A stretch of DNA of 64,000 bases, from contig JAJQJQ010000002.1 of assembly GCA_028622995.1 (NCBI GenBank), positions 4,216,001-4,280,000 of the forward strand, written 5' to 3'. A program made the position numbers and the translations under genes. Below are positions 48,901 through 64,000 of this stretch, in pieces (position 1 is the stretch's first letter; the number at the start of each line of letters is the position of its first letter). Source of the DNA: Panagrolaimus kolymaensis. Its lineage: Eukaryota; Nematoda; Chromadorea; Rhabditida; Panagrolaimidae. The notes under the pieces were generated by a model. That model was not told where the DNA came from, did no database searches, and saw only the letters and a list, made by a program, of their open reading frames with translations.

Positions 48901-51253
48901 TTCAACTACTAACAAATACTAAACCCCTGGTGAAGTGAATGCCTTCAAGCAAGCTTCGTCGCCGCAGCAGCCATAGGCAATATTTTTTTTTGCGTCTGTT
49001 ATTCTTTCTTTTTTTGCATGTTTTGTGTTTTTTTTGTCGGCGAGAAAAAAATAACAACACAACAGTGAAATAAAAACAAAAACTCCGCCTTCGAATTGGA
49101 CGCGTTTAAAGTTAAAAAAAAATAGTAACAAAAATGGAACGAACGAAGAGCGCACTTTTGGGATTTGTCTATGATGAAAAAAAAAACAACAACATAAAGC
49201 ATAAAAAAAAAATTGTTTAGAACGACGCACTTTGGAAAAATGCATGGTGATGGAGAATATATATTAATAGTATGTATTTTTTTTGTCTAACGACGGACGA
49301 AAGGGAAATAGTATCTTTGCCTTATAACATTTTCAGTAATTTTTTTTAAAGCCATAAACCAGTCAGTACACGGTTTAGAATGCATAAATTTCTTTTATCA
49401 CCCCATTCGTGTGGCTTGCATCGAATAATCTTATTTTACTTCGAAAAATTATTCTGACTAGGACAATTTTCTTGTTTGCCTTTTCTTTATTGTTGTTAAC
49501 AAAGTTACGATAACCCTTGAACACTTTTTAAAATTTTACTTTTAACTTATAAAAGTATTTAAACCATTAGAAAAACTTTATTCTTCTTTTTTTTTTAAGA
49601 AAGGAATTCGTAGAACTCCAAAGCCATTTTCATTTTTCCATAAAAAGAGTGTTTAAAAATGGAACACATTTAAAGTCGATTGGTTTTGTTCTTTCATCAT
49701 TTTTTATTTAGGTCAAAAAAATAATAACTGCAGCTTTTTTGTTGCTGCGAATTTTGTTTTGTCATTGTTAAAAAAAAGAAAAAACTTTTTCCAGCTTTTT
49801 TACATCGCATAAAAAAAAGTTGCAATTTTTTTACGAACTTTGACCGTATTAAAAAAGGGGAGAGAAAGATGATGATGGCTGCGGGCTGCGGCTTCCGGGA
49901 ACAATTTGAAACTTTCCATGCATTTTTTTGTTGTCGAAACACACTTTTCTTTTCCTCATTCATCAAGTCCATCGACGCAGCATCAGCAACCAGGCCCCCA
50001 AAAAAGTCATACATTTTTTTGGTTGGAAACTAACTTTGTTGTTTTTTTTATGCTGCTTCGGGGCTTTTTTTTTTTGCTGCAAATGTTTTTTCAACCCCCT
50101 CAAATTCTGTCTCTCTTTTTTTTAAACTTCAAGCAAAAATTCAATTTGGCATTTTTTTCTTGTTCCCTTTTTTTCTTTTTATGAAGAAGGAAAAAAAAAG
50201 GGAAACAGCTTTTTTTCTGCAAAAGTTTTAAAAGTTTCGAGGAAAATGGAGACTACGGTAGCTTTTGAAGTTTCTCCTTTCACATTCACAGCTGCTTTCT
50301 TTTCTTTTTCTTGTCACTGCAGCTTTCTATGATGACAAAGACATGAGCAAATAAATTTGTTGTGTGGCGTGAAGCTTTAAACCTAATAAATTTATTTATC
50401 AAAATACAAAATAAATTAAAAATGTAATTTAATATATTGGAAATGAAAAGAAAGGTGAATTTCTTTTTCTTTATATTTATAAGAATTTAATTGATACCTC
50501 CTTATAAGATTAAGATGAAAACAAAAAAAACTACAAATATATTGCTTGCTTGTCTGAACGCTGTATGTCTAGTAATAACAGAGGATGCATTTTTTAATTT
50601 TGCTTACTAAACAAAAATACACACACACGCGTGAAAAATAAAAAGCATTTTTTCTTTTTTCATTCAAGCATAAATTTTGGAAACGTCAGATTTATGAAAC
50701 ATTTATGTCTTTTTTCATTCTCTATTGTTTCCGGTTCGAAACATGCTTTTTTGAAACTTATTGTATATATTTTTTGACTTCAAAGAATTACGCCTGCTCT
50801 TTTTTTCTTTCAAATTTTATGTTTTTTTGTGAATGCATTTTTGAAAACGAAAAAAGACTTTTAAAACAAAAGCAAAAAACACAAAACAAAACAGATGCAT
50901 GCAATCTTCGTTTTCGTCTAGTCTGTCGTCGGTCGTAAGTGTAATCTCAAAAAATTTTGTTTAAAAAAGTTTAAATAAAATCTTTTTTAATAAGAAATAT
51001 AAAATTTTCAAGCAGAGGCAAAAAACGACTTTTATGTATTTTTTTAAGAGCTGTTTTTTTTTGAATGCGTTGTCATCGGCTTTGAAAGTTGGGCGGGCGA
51101 CAGAGGTTTTTTAAATATTGAATTCACGTACATGTGTGTTTGTTTAGAGAAGGAAATATAAGTGTAAGCGTCTTGCTTTGACTACCGACATCTTCGACCA
51201 CGATGTTTGCTTTTTTGTTAAAATCCATAAATATTTTCTTTAAGTTGATCGAG

Positions 51254-51316
51254 ATGACTCTCGTAGACGCGACAGACTATCGAGATTTGTTGCGAAGAAA
51301 AAAAATAAAAATAAGG
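51254..51316 (+). other. Candidate first coding exon (21 codons)
   Basis: A TTTCTTTAAG acceptor is followed 8 bp later by an ATG, 21 open codons (MTLVDATDYRDLLRR...) and a GTAAGG donor. Splice phase 0 does not fit directly to the exon at 60572, so an intermediate exon would be needed. Speculative. Confidence 0.2.
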
Positions 51317-54300
51317 GTAAGGATGTGATTTATTTTTAAAACTAAACACACATACATCTCTTTACAAAACACAATTATTTGGTTGATACTAAAAATGGTT
51401 CTCACCATTTTGATGGAAGAGTTTCAATTTTATGTTAAACAGCGATTTTATCACGATTATGTCCTCAAAATAGTATAATCGAAGTCACGCTAAATGGAAA
51501 CTGTTTTGTGGAAGGAAAAAATCAAAGTTTTTTTCTTCAACAAAACACTTGAATTCAAAAACTTAGATAAAATACATTTCGATACGAAAGTGTCTAAAAT
51601 ATTTTTAATTAGAAGCTTTCCTATCGAACCAAACTTTACTGCAGCAATTTTTATTTATTTATTTTAGGAAGTATTATTAACTTGAGAAAATGTTGTACCT
51701 TTAATACGAATTTATTCCACCTCATCTAAATATTTTTTTTGCTTAATTATTTTAGTTGCTCTTTATCACAAAAAAAGTCTGTCTTTTTTCATATATGTTT
51801 TTTCATTGTTTCCAAGCAATGCTATTTTTCCGTACTTTCTCATATCTTTTCCCTCTCAAAATCGTAAGTAATGTTTCCCTTTTTTTTTTTGGGCGCGTCA
51901 AAGCCTTTCTTTAGCTACAAAAAACCACATGAGCTTAACTTACCTACATTTTTATCCTTTTCTTCTTTTTATAATATGTATAATGTTAAAAGGTTATTTC
52001 ATTTCATTTATATAACTTTTTTTGTCTTCCTCTTTTTTGTCAGACAGAAAGAAAGGGAAAAAAATTGAGATCCATTAAGATTAATAATTTACGTCCAAAT
52101 CCCTCCTCAAAATACCCCTTTTTTGATGACACTAAATACTCCGGCTTAAATTTATCTCTTTTGCCCTCCTTGAAATATTTTTTTTATCTACGTCAAATTT
52201 TGTTCATACAAAAATAAAACCAAAATCAAAGGTCGCTGTTTTTGTATAATTATTATTTCAATTCGTTTTTATATTTCCATTTGAGTTTCTATCAACAACA
52301 AAATACATAATTTTATCACCTGTCTTTAAAAGTCTCATTTTTTTATGCTTTCAAAAACCTGAGAAAAAAATTATTACGCCTTCGCATTTTTCTTTTTTCA
52401 AATAAAAACATTGTCGTGTATATTTTATACATACATATAAATTTATAATACCGTAACCCCATTGCAAAGCTTTATGCTTCTTATTTTTTTGTTGTTGCAA
52501 AAATTAAAAAGTATATTTTTGGTAGAATTTTCTTTTTTATTTAAAAGAGTTTCAATAGCTTAACCTTTTTTTTAATATTTCTTTTTCTTTTTTTCTTTTT
52601 GCAATAAAATAATATAACACCAAATGCGGTAGATTATGTATATGCAAAAAAACTCTTTTTGGTTATTTTAGAATGATTTATTCTTTAAGGAAATTTGAAG
52701 AATTTAATTTAAACCAAACATTCCCTTATGAATTCTTAATATCTTTAAAAGTGAAATTATGCCGAAAAAAATAGTAAAAAATATTTTAATATTTTTTAAG
52801 ACAATAATAATATCCATTTCTTGCGCACCAAAATAAACCTTCTAATAAAATTAAAAAAATATTTATGTCTACGTTATCAATTATCAAAGCAAAATTTCTA
52901 TGCTTTCAATTGTTTTGTTGTGTCTAGCTGCTTTTACGTATATATTTTTTATTTGTTTTTAACCTTTATTTACCGTAATTTTTTTCAAAAATTATTTTTG
53001 GAGTTTGTTTTTTCAAAGGTAAAGTTTTCATAGTTTTATCCTTTTTTTGGTGTGAGATTGTACGTGAACTATGCTTACGCTTGCTCCCCTCTTTTTTATT
53101 ATTTGTATTTATGGAAAGATATATTTAAAAAAGAAACTATAGTTCTGTCTGTTTTTTTTCTCTCTCTCATCCTTGAAAAATCACTTCAAAGCGAAAAAAT
53201 AATACTAATATTCAAAATAAAAATAAAAGGAATATAATCGTTGTCGCGAACGTGGATGTTGTGTTTGCGCGGGCAATAACAAAGTTCCAGATTTTTTCGA
53301 TTCTTTTCTTTCCAGCTGTTTTCCTTTTTTTGTTTTTCATCTTCAAAAAGACCTATATTCTTTTCTTTATTTTTTTTCGCATTTTTCACTCGTGTTTCAA
53401 TGAGTTTCAATTCTACCAACAACAAAAAAACGAATCCTATCAAATCCGGATTTATGGTTTTCGATCAAAAACTTTTCTTTGCTTTTTAAATCAAACATTG
53501 ATGAATGAAATAAAAAAAATGTTTGGCTTTGCTCTTGAAGATTATTTCCTGTCGACTTCTTTTTTTAAATTGCTTTTAATATCTGCAAAGAAAGCAGTCC
53601 AAAAAAAGAAATTTTCTGTTGAAGAAGCCTTTTTTCGCCGTCGCCCGTCGTCGTCAATTTGTCGACGTTGCTGGCTGGCGTTGATGTGAATGCTAAAAAA
53701 AAAGAGGCAAAAGCAAAAAAGGAAGAAGCATTAAGTGGCTTCACAAAGAAAAATCTATGAATGAAACATGGAAAAAAATAGTGGCTGAGATTAGCATTTT
53801 TTGGAAAAGAGCGAAGGTTTCTTTTATCTTTCACTGATTTTTTATTAAAAAAATGCCATTTTTAATACCGGAAATTTTACACGTGAAATCTTCTTGCAAG
53901 ATTAATATAAAGAAGAAGAAGAAATAGAACAACCGTAATCTCATACATACATAGTAGGAAGAAGATAAAAAAGATTTGCTTAAAGTAGCATTAAAAGGTC
54001 ATTATTGAGATTGAAGAGTTTGGATAGGAAAAGTTTAATTTCAAAGAACAAAAAATCCCCAAAAAAAACTGTGGTCAACTACATTCTTTCCGCTTCTGTT
54101 AAATATACTGTAAGATGCATCTACATAAAATTTTCCTAATGCTTGTATCTCTCATTTTGGGAACTATGTACATAGTTCTCTGATATTCCCTTATGACAAT
54201 CTCGATCGTTCGTAACCATTGAATTTTGTATTTTTGATGATAGATTGACTTTGCAATTTTTTGGTCTTAAAAAACCAAAATATGAATATTCATGTTAACT

Positions 54301-57300
54301 TGAGTCAGAGTAGGAAGAAGCATCATGGGATTTGTTTTTTCTTTTTCCTTTCATCGTTCTTTGTTTCGATAAACTTTTTTTATGACAAAATTATTAGTTG
54401 ATTTTTTTTCTTTCCTCTCGCCTAAGTAAGAAGAATGTGTGTGTATAGTTTCAATCCATATTTTTTCTAAAGCACGTGCATTAATCAATTTCTGAAAATA
54501 GTTTATTTTCTTTTTCTTCTTGTGCAGAAATAAAAACAATCAGTCTCTCGCTCTCCAATTTTTTCTGAAGATGATATTGTGTGAGAGAGAAGAGAAATAC
54601 TTTACATCATATTATTATTATTATCAGTCGCAAAAGGATTGCTTGCTATGGTTGTTATCGCATGGTTTTTTAGGAGCTTTTTGCTGACGGAACTTTAATG
54701 GCGCCAGAAGACTTGAAAAAAAAAACATTTTTTCTCTATCATTTTTTGTTGTCATCGGATGATTATTTTTTCTCAAATGAAACAAACTCTTTATTTTTTT
54801 GAGCAAAGTTATGAAGATGCAAAAAAAGAAGAAAAGAAAACATTTAATGAAAAGAAGAAAAGAAGTTTTTGATTCATCGAAAGCAAAAAACAATGATGAT
54901 TTTTTTCTTCCATAAGTTTAACGAAGGAGAAGCTGACGTCAGCATCAAAGCTCTCCATTCTTCTTTGCAATAAATGAAAAATAGTACATGATAATGATGA
55001 CCATGTAATAATCACCCACCGATCCTTCGTCTTCTTTGCTTCCGAGAGGAGATCGTCTTTTGGGTTTTTGAGGCGACGACGTTTTTCTTTTTTTCAAGTT
55101 TTTTACTTTGCTTTGCAACGGATGAAGCAAAAAAAGCCTGCTTCTTTTGAAAAATATTTATTTATTTTTTTCGAAATGTAAACACGTATTTTTTTTCCGG
55201 ACACCGACCAGTTTCTTGCAAAAGCAATAGCAGCACCTTCATAACATCGTCGTCGTCTTCCACGAAATCATTCCCATCTCAATCGAAATCGTTCCATCGT
55301 TTCGTCGTCTTGTATATGTATGTGTTTGTGTATATTGCGCATTGACGAAGACGACGAGCTTGCTTTTCTTTTTTCAAAAAGTCTGCGTGTTGTGTTTATT
55401 TTTTTATTTTTCGAAACTGGACAGTGAGCGCCACATTCGAGCTCAACAGCAACAACCAAAACCATCAGCCATCCATTCCAGCCACAGCCAAAAGCATTAT
55501 TACGCGAGCGAGCCTGCGCCACAAATAAATAAAGAAAAATAAAAATTGATGATTATTTATTTTTCTGCGAGCTGCATAGTTTTTTTTTCTTCCACCATCA
55601 TCATCATTCGTTTTATGTTTGTTCTTTCTTTTTTATAAAAAAAATTTTTAAAGAAAAAAAATGTGAAGGAGAGACGAAAAAATAAAAATAAAAAGCAAGC
55701 ATCAGGATAAAGAAAGACAGTGGTGGCGGCGGTGAAGGATCGGCATGTTTTGCATTTGAGTTTGTTTTCATCAGAAGGCTGTTTGTTGTATGCTACTTGA
55801 ATTTTTATCGCTATTTTTTTTTGTTGACGTCCATTCTTGTATTTCTTCAACAAAAAATTTTTTTGAACAAAAATTTAATATATGTTTTTGCAGTTTTTAG
55901 AGTGAAAAGTTTTTCGTTTATTTTAGGTCAAATTTTATTTTTATTAGTATTTTATTCTTTCGAAATTTGTTCAAAGCTCGAAGCAATTTGTATTGTTTTT
56001 CTTTACTGCATCACACGAGCATGTTGTCACACTTGTTCTCAAAAAGAAATCCTTTTTAATTAAGATATTATTAGTTGCTTATCACAAACTTGTTAGATTT
56101 TAAAGTAACTCTTAAAGTTCTTTTTTCTTTTTCATCACCTGTTTAGGCTACATAAATGTTTTCCTTTCCAACACACTCCATTTTCCAAATGACGTATACT
56201 ACTGTACTTTTAGCATCAAGCCTAAAAAAATCATCAACATTTTTTTTGTCTGTGATTCTTTTTCTTTATTTTTTGACACCTTGGATTTTTTTCTGCATTT
56301 TTTTCTCTTTTCAACGCTTTTTTTGCAAAACAGTTATTCGAGAAGAATAAAAAAAAAGAGACATAAGATGCTTTTTTTTCATTTGCTTCCGGTTTCATGT
56401 CGATCGCCAACGGGGAAAAATGATGACGAAAGCAATGTCCAGTTTTTTTGCTAGTAGTAGTCGTCTTAATGTTTTTCTTTCTCGTCTTATTTCAAATACT
56501 TCCGCGCAACCATCATCATAATTCTTTGGATTTGTTAAAAAAGACAACATTTATTACTAGTCTATGAAAAAGAAGAAAAAAAGATTTCATGTGTGTGTAT
56601 TTTTTATATTTGGTTATTATTTGTTTATTTTTGTCAAAGAAAATCTTTCACCCTTCCTTCTTCCGGAAAATATTCAATAAAAAAAAGTTTATGACTTTAT
56701 TTTCTTAAATGTCTTCTCATCATCACCATTCCCCCTTAGGGTGGAAAAGAAAGAATTAAACATAAAAAAAGTGCGTCGACTAACAACTCAAGAAAAGAGA
56801 ATAGTTTAGTCTCGACAGTGCAACTGGACTTTTAAAATATAATACAAACAATATTTTGATCCATTTTGAGAAGGGAATGAGTGAGTGCTGCGCAATTGTA
56901 TGTATATTCATTCCCATTTGCTTCCGGGGATGGATGGAGGCGGAAGAAGTGAATTTGTCAACAAACAAAAACCTCAAAGAAACAAAATGCTTTTTTCTTT
57001 ATTTTTCCTTCTTTCCTATTTCAACCATTTTTATAATTTCAATAACGGTTGAAATCTTTTTCCTTCCATATATTTTTATTTTCTTACAAAAATTTTATTT
57101 TATATATTTTTTCACCTGTTTTTTTTAAAGCGGGAAAAGTTTTTTATTTAGTCGCTTGATCTTTTCTCTTTCATTCTTTTTTTGTTGCTTTTTTAAAACT
57201 CTTAAAAATTCACATTTTTTTGATGCAGCATTTATTTTTTGTTCTTTTCATAGAAAAAAAAAATCGTTTTTCCTCGTGTGCTTATTTTTCGATTTGCGTG

Positions 57301-59106
57301 TATTTGTTTTTTTTTCTTTTCACAACACAAAAACTCTATCACCACACAAGTGTTTCTTCGGGACTGCATCTTTGTTGCCATCGACGTCCCAACAACACAG
57401 CAACAACAAAAAAAAAGCAGCTGTGTGTTTTTTATTTTTATTTTTTTTTCAACCACGCCTTTTTTGCGTGTGTTTAGACTGGAGGCTTGCTTGCTGATAT
57501 CGAATATGTTGTATATGTTTGTGGTTGTCTTTTGTTAAAAAAAATAAAATAAAACATAGACACAAAATGCGTCGCCTGCATGCTTGTGCTTGCTTGCTTA
57601 CTTTTGCCCTATGTCCTTTTTTATCGTCAGTCAGTCACAACATCCTCCCCCTTTTTTTAATTTAAAAACGCATAAGCACAATATTTTTGTGTTTTGAACT
57701 TTAACACACTTTTTTTCATTATATTCCACCGTATGTCTTTTAAACGACGGACGACTGCCAATAGCAAAAAAAGACGATGACGACCGGTGGTTGGAGGTCT
57801 TGTTGGTGTTGTTCGTAACATAAAAAATAAACTAACAAAACGAAGAATAAGAAGAAAAAAAGAGTTGTTGAATGATGGTGTTACGTTTTGACGGAGAAAT
57901 AGGAGAGATAGAAAAAAAGGTGCAGGAAAAGACACGCATTGCACACGCAGTCGTTTGTTGCTTATTTTGTTTTGTCCGCCCTGGTTAAAAAGTTGATTTT
58001 TTTTTTCATAACAGACGACGTTTGTTGTCGTCTAGTTGGTTTTGATTAAATCCTCCCGTCAAAAAAAACTTATAATAAAAAAATTGTTGTTCTGGTTTAT
58101 TTCAACATAAACTTTTTTCGTGATAAAGATGAGTCAATTCGAAAGTATGTCTCTCGCAACAAAAGTTTTAGATAATTTTTCTAAAAATGCTGCCTTATTA
58201 CTGTAGTCTTTTTATTTGATAAATTATTTAAGTAGCTAGTAATTTATCAAAAAAAATTTCTTTGAATCAAATGAAGAAAAAAAAGCCTTGTATATTTCTA
58301 ACTAACCTTTGGATTTATTGTTCATTATTAACCGAGAAATACCACGCTTTTCGTCGACTTTACTTATTTTTGGCTTCGATAAACATAAAAAAGAAGTAAG
58401 AAAAAGCAAAAGCTTTTTATCGACGAACATGTATGATTTAAAAAACTCGAATGTTGCATTTTTTTCTTCATTTCTCTTTTTCTTTTTTCGACGTTTCTTT
58501 TTGACCTTCACGAAGATGAAAAGAAATAAAAAAAAAACAACTGTCTAAAACTCAAAGACAATTTTTCATTGTTGTGTCGATGCACTCAAAAATAAAAGTA
58601 ATGAAATTCTATTTCGTAACAATAGACTGATGTTTGTTTTATTTTACCGTAATGATTTACCCGATATTTTTTTAAGCATCATAAAAAATTCTTTCATAAT
58701 CACGCGATTTTTTCTCCATAAGACCTCCCAAACATTTGATTCCTCTGATGTCTCATGTCGCCGTCGTCTGTCTATGATTTATCCCTTTTTTAGAATATCC
58801 TCTTCTGTGATACGTGATTTTCCGTGCTTTTACATACTTTTTTTCTTCTTCAAAGGATCGATGTTGTAACGTCGTCGTCTTCCAGACATCGCTGCTTTCT
58901 AATATTATATCTTCAATCATCAGATTCAAAAAAAAATTCGGGGGAGAAACAACCACCACCCTTCCTTAGCGTTCTCCTTTTTTTATTCATTTTTCCGCGC
59001 TTTTATGGAATCCTCGCTCTAATTTTTTATTCTATTTTTTCTTCTGATGGTGATTTCTCAACCATTTTGAAAATAAAAGTCATTGTTGCAAAATTCTCGC
59101 GCATTG

Positions 59107-59131
59107 TCGTGCCGCGCCCCCTCCGGCACGA
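59107..59131. repeat. GC-rich perfect hairpin
   Basis: TCGTGCCG and CGGCACGA pair exactly around a 9-nt loop (CGCCCCCTC), in otherwise very AT-rich DNA about 1.5 kb upstream of the forkhead exon. Confidence 0.7.
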
Positions 59132-60689
59132 TATTTTTATTTTTCTATTTTTTTTAACGTCGGACAAACAAGAAAAAATACTTTCAACCGCGGTGAAGCG
59201 GCTGACTGAGTGATCGGCGATGGCGGCAACGTTGGTATTGGCTCCTCCTAGTTTCATTAGTTTTTTTTCTTCTCAAAATGGATATTTTTCTTTTTCTTTT
59301 TTTTGCAGCCAAGTTTTTTTTGTGATTGTTTTTGTTTTTATTTTTTTGTCTCCTAAAAACCCTAAACACAATGTTAGGACTATTTTAAAATATTTTATTT
59401 CTTTCACAAAAAATAATGTTTTGGAAATTTGTTGATTATCTTTTTGTTTTGTCTCTCCCGTTTTTCTCTGAAGAAAACAAAGTTATTTTGACTGATTTTA
59501 TTTTTTGCAAGAAAATTTTCACAATTAAATGTTATGTTTTTTTTCTTGAAAAAAACAACAAAACAAAAACACGTTGGCCAAAAATAGGCCATTTTTAAAA
59601 GTTTTTTTTGATAAAATAGTTTCTTTCTTCTCTTTGAAAATAATTTACTGTATCATGATTCTTAGATCAATAGAATGTCACTGAATTTTTGTAGCCTTTT
59701 GAAGAAGCATCTGTTTATCTTTTGTCATTTTCCTTGAGTTTTAGAATGTTTATTTTTGTTATTATTAATCAAAATAAACTTGCGTCGTCTTTACACAGGC
59801 CAAAAATTTTCTTGACGTTGATGCCCTTAGGCATGGATCTCGCGCTGTGATCCTCTTTTTTATCTGTATTTCTCTCCCTTCCATGCATCCATCGAATACA
59901 TTTTGCTGCTATTGGTTTTCAATTATTTATTTCGTTTAATTCTTTTTTCTTCCTTTTGTGTATTTTTGTTTCTTCCAATGATGTTTTGTTTGTCATCGAT
60001 GAAGAAGAAAAAAAAAATAGATTCAGGATGCGCTGCCCTGAGGGCCCTCAAAATCTATGATGATTTCGAAATGGGATGACCGCAGCCTCCGTAAAAAATG
60101 TGAATTGAGAACTCTGCATGATATCTAAAAAAAGAAAGGCGAAGAACAAACTATCCACAACCATTTTACTTTTTTTCTTGAACAAAACAAATAGTTTTTT
60201 CCTTTAAAAAAATTATATAAAATTTTCAATTCTTATGTTGGAAAGTTATGTCCCTTATTCACACCTTCCCTTTTTTCCGCCTTTTTTTCTTACGATATCG
60301 AAAACAAAAATAACTGTGAAAAATCTGAGTCGTGCAAAAAATTATTTTTTTTTTCAAAAAAATTGTTTCATCACTTTTTGTTTTTTTTATTGATGGTTGC
60401 GTCTAGTTTTAACTTTTATGCATTCACTCATTTTTGCCTTATTGTTGTTGTTGATAAATATTAAATAACTGTTTACGTGATCTTTATTTTTGCCAAATGG
60501 CCTCTTTGAACTTTATCGTGAAATTTTTATACAGATTCTTTAAAACTTATCATTTATTTTATTTTTTTAAGATTATTCGCAATTTGGACATCATTCAATA
60601 ATCCAACCGTTTTCGGTGACCTTCTCCCTCAACTTCTTCGCTTTCAAAATAATACTGTTAACGGCGACGACAAAAATAAAACAGAAATA

Positions 60690-64000
<3,311 letters not shown>

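Larger units (their letters stand above)
45975..60689. promoter_or_regulatory. 14.7-kb gene desert upstream of the forkhead gene
   Basis: 3' UTR of Notch at the left. The rest is AT-rich DNA with long homopolymers and no supported coding gene. From about 53 kb on, GC-richer islets with GTCGTC/GACGAC triplets recur, along with a very GC-rich hairpin (59107-59131) and a pair of small hairpins followed by a T run (59821-59860). A possible short first coding exon lies at 51254-51316. The size and position suggest a regulatory domain for the downstream transcription factor. Confidence 0.45.

Noticed and set aside
53252..53689. 145-codon plus-strand open frame
   Set aside because: Phe/Lys/Arg-rich composition typical of poly-T DNA, no splice sites or family motif, and non-coding-like flanks.
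33980..56920. RTGGGAA-type CSL/LAG-1 sites near the Notch genes (for example about 33990, 35987, 39293, 39488, 55271, 56908)
   Set aside because: A rough estimate from base composition gives about as many as seen by chance, and they do not cluster at either promoter.

Overview
The window is an AT-rich piece of nuclear DNA from an invertebrate, almost certainly a nematode. Most introns are 43-57 bp and GT...TTTTAG-like. Many start codons lie 2-25 bp after an unpaired 3' splice site, as expected for spliced-leader trans-splicing. Several same-strand genes are packed 140-225 bp apart like operons. The gene set includes an innexin, two LIN-12/GLP-1-type Notch receptors and a forkhead factor of the nematode FKH-9 type. 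Species cannot be named from the sequence.

Left part (1-16.7 kb), compact housekeeping genes: the 3' nine-tenths of Raptor (TORC1 scaffold, + strand, open at the left edge); CIAO2B (cytosolic Fe-S targeting) followed by ERAL1 (mitochondrial small-subunit GTPase), probably one operon; on the minus strand MRTO4 (60S biogenesis) followed 143 bp later by a UQCC4/CCSMST1-like mitochondrial protein, another operon-like pair; an OTU cysteine protease whose N-terminal exon appears out of frame with the body; a + strand innexin with a GC-AG intron; ARS2/SERRATE followed by an unrecognised 165-residue protein.

Middle part (16.7-33.7 kb): about 7.4 kb with no firm gene, a nematode-type secreted Cys-rich protein, a minus-strand miniature Notch (758 aa, 2 EGF, 1 LNR, TM, ankyrin), a membrane-anchored Lys/Glu/Asp-rich protein, and TTC27 (10 exons).

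Right part (33.7-64 kb): 4.2 kb without genes, then a full-length Notch (about 1,833 aa, 19 EGF, 3 LNR, ankyrin, polyQ, PEST-like tail), 14.7 kb of non-coding AT-rich DNA that probably serves the next gene, and a forkhead gene cut by the right edge.

The two Notch genes lie in inverted orientation 10 kb apart. The small one corresponds to EGF13-14 plus LNR3 and everything intracellular up to the ankyrin repeats of the large one, and shares a 102-nt identical tract with it. It looks like a locally derived, minimal-ectodomain Notch receptor and is the most interesting object here. Next in interest are an MRTO4 that lacks the domain II insertion and a 48-bp near-identical inverted repeat that sits in the same orientation upstream of MRTO4 and ARS2.
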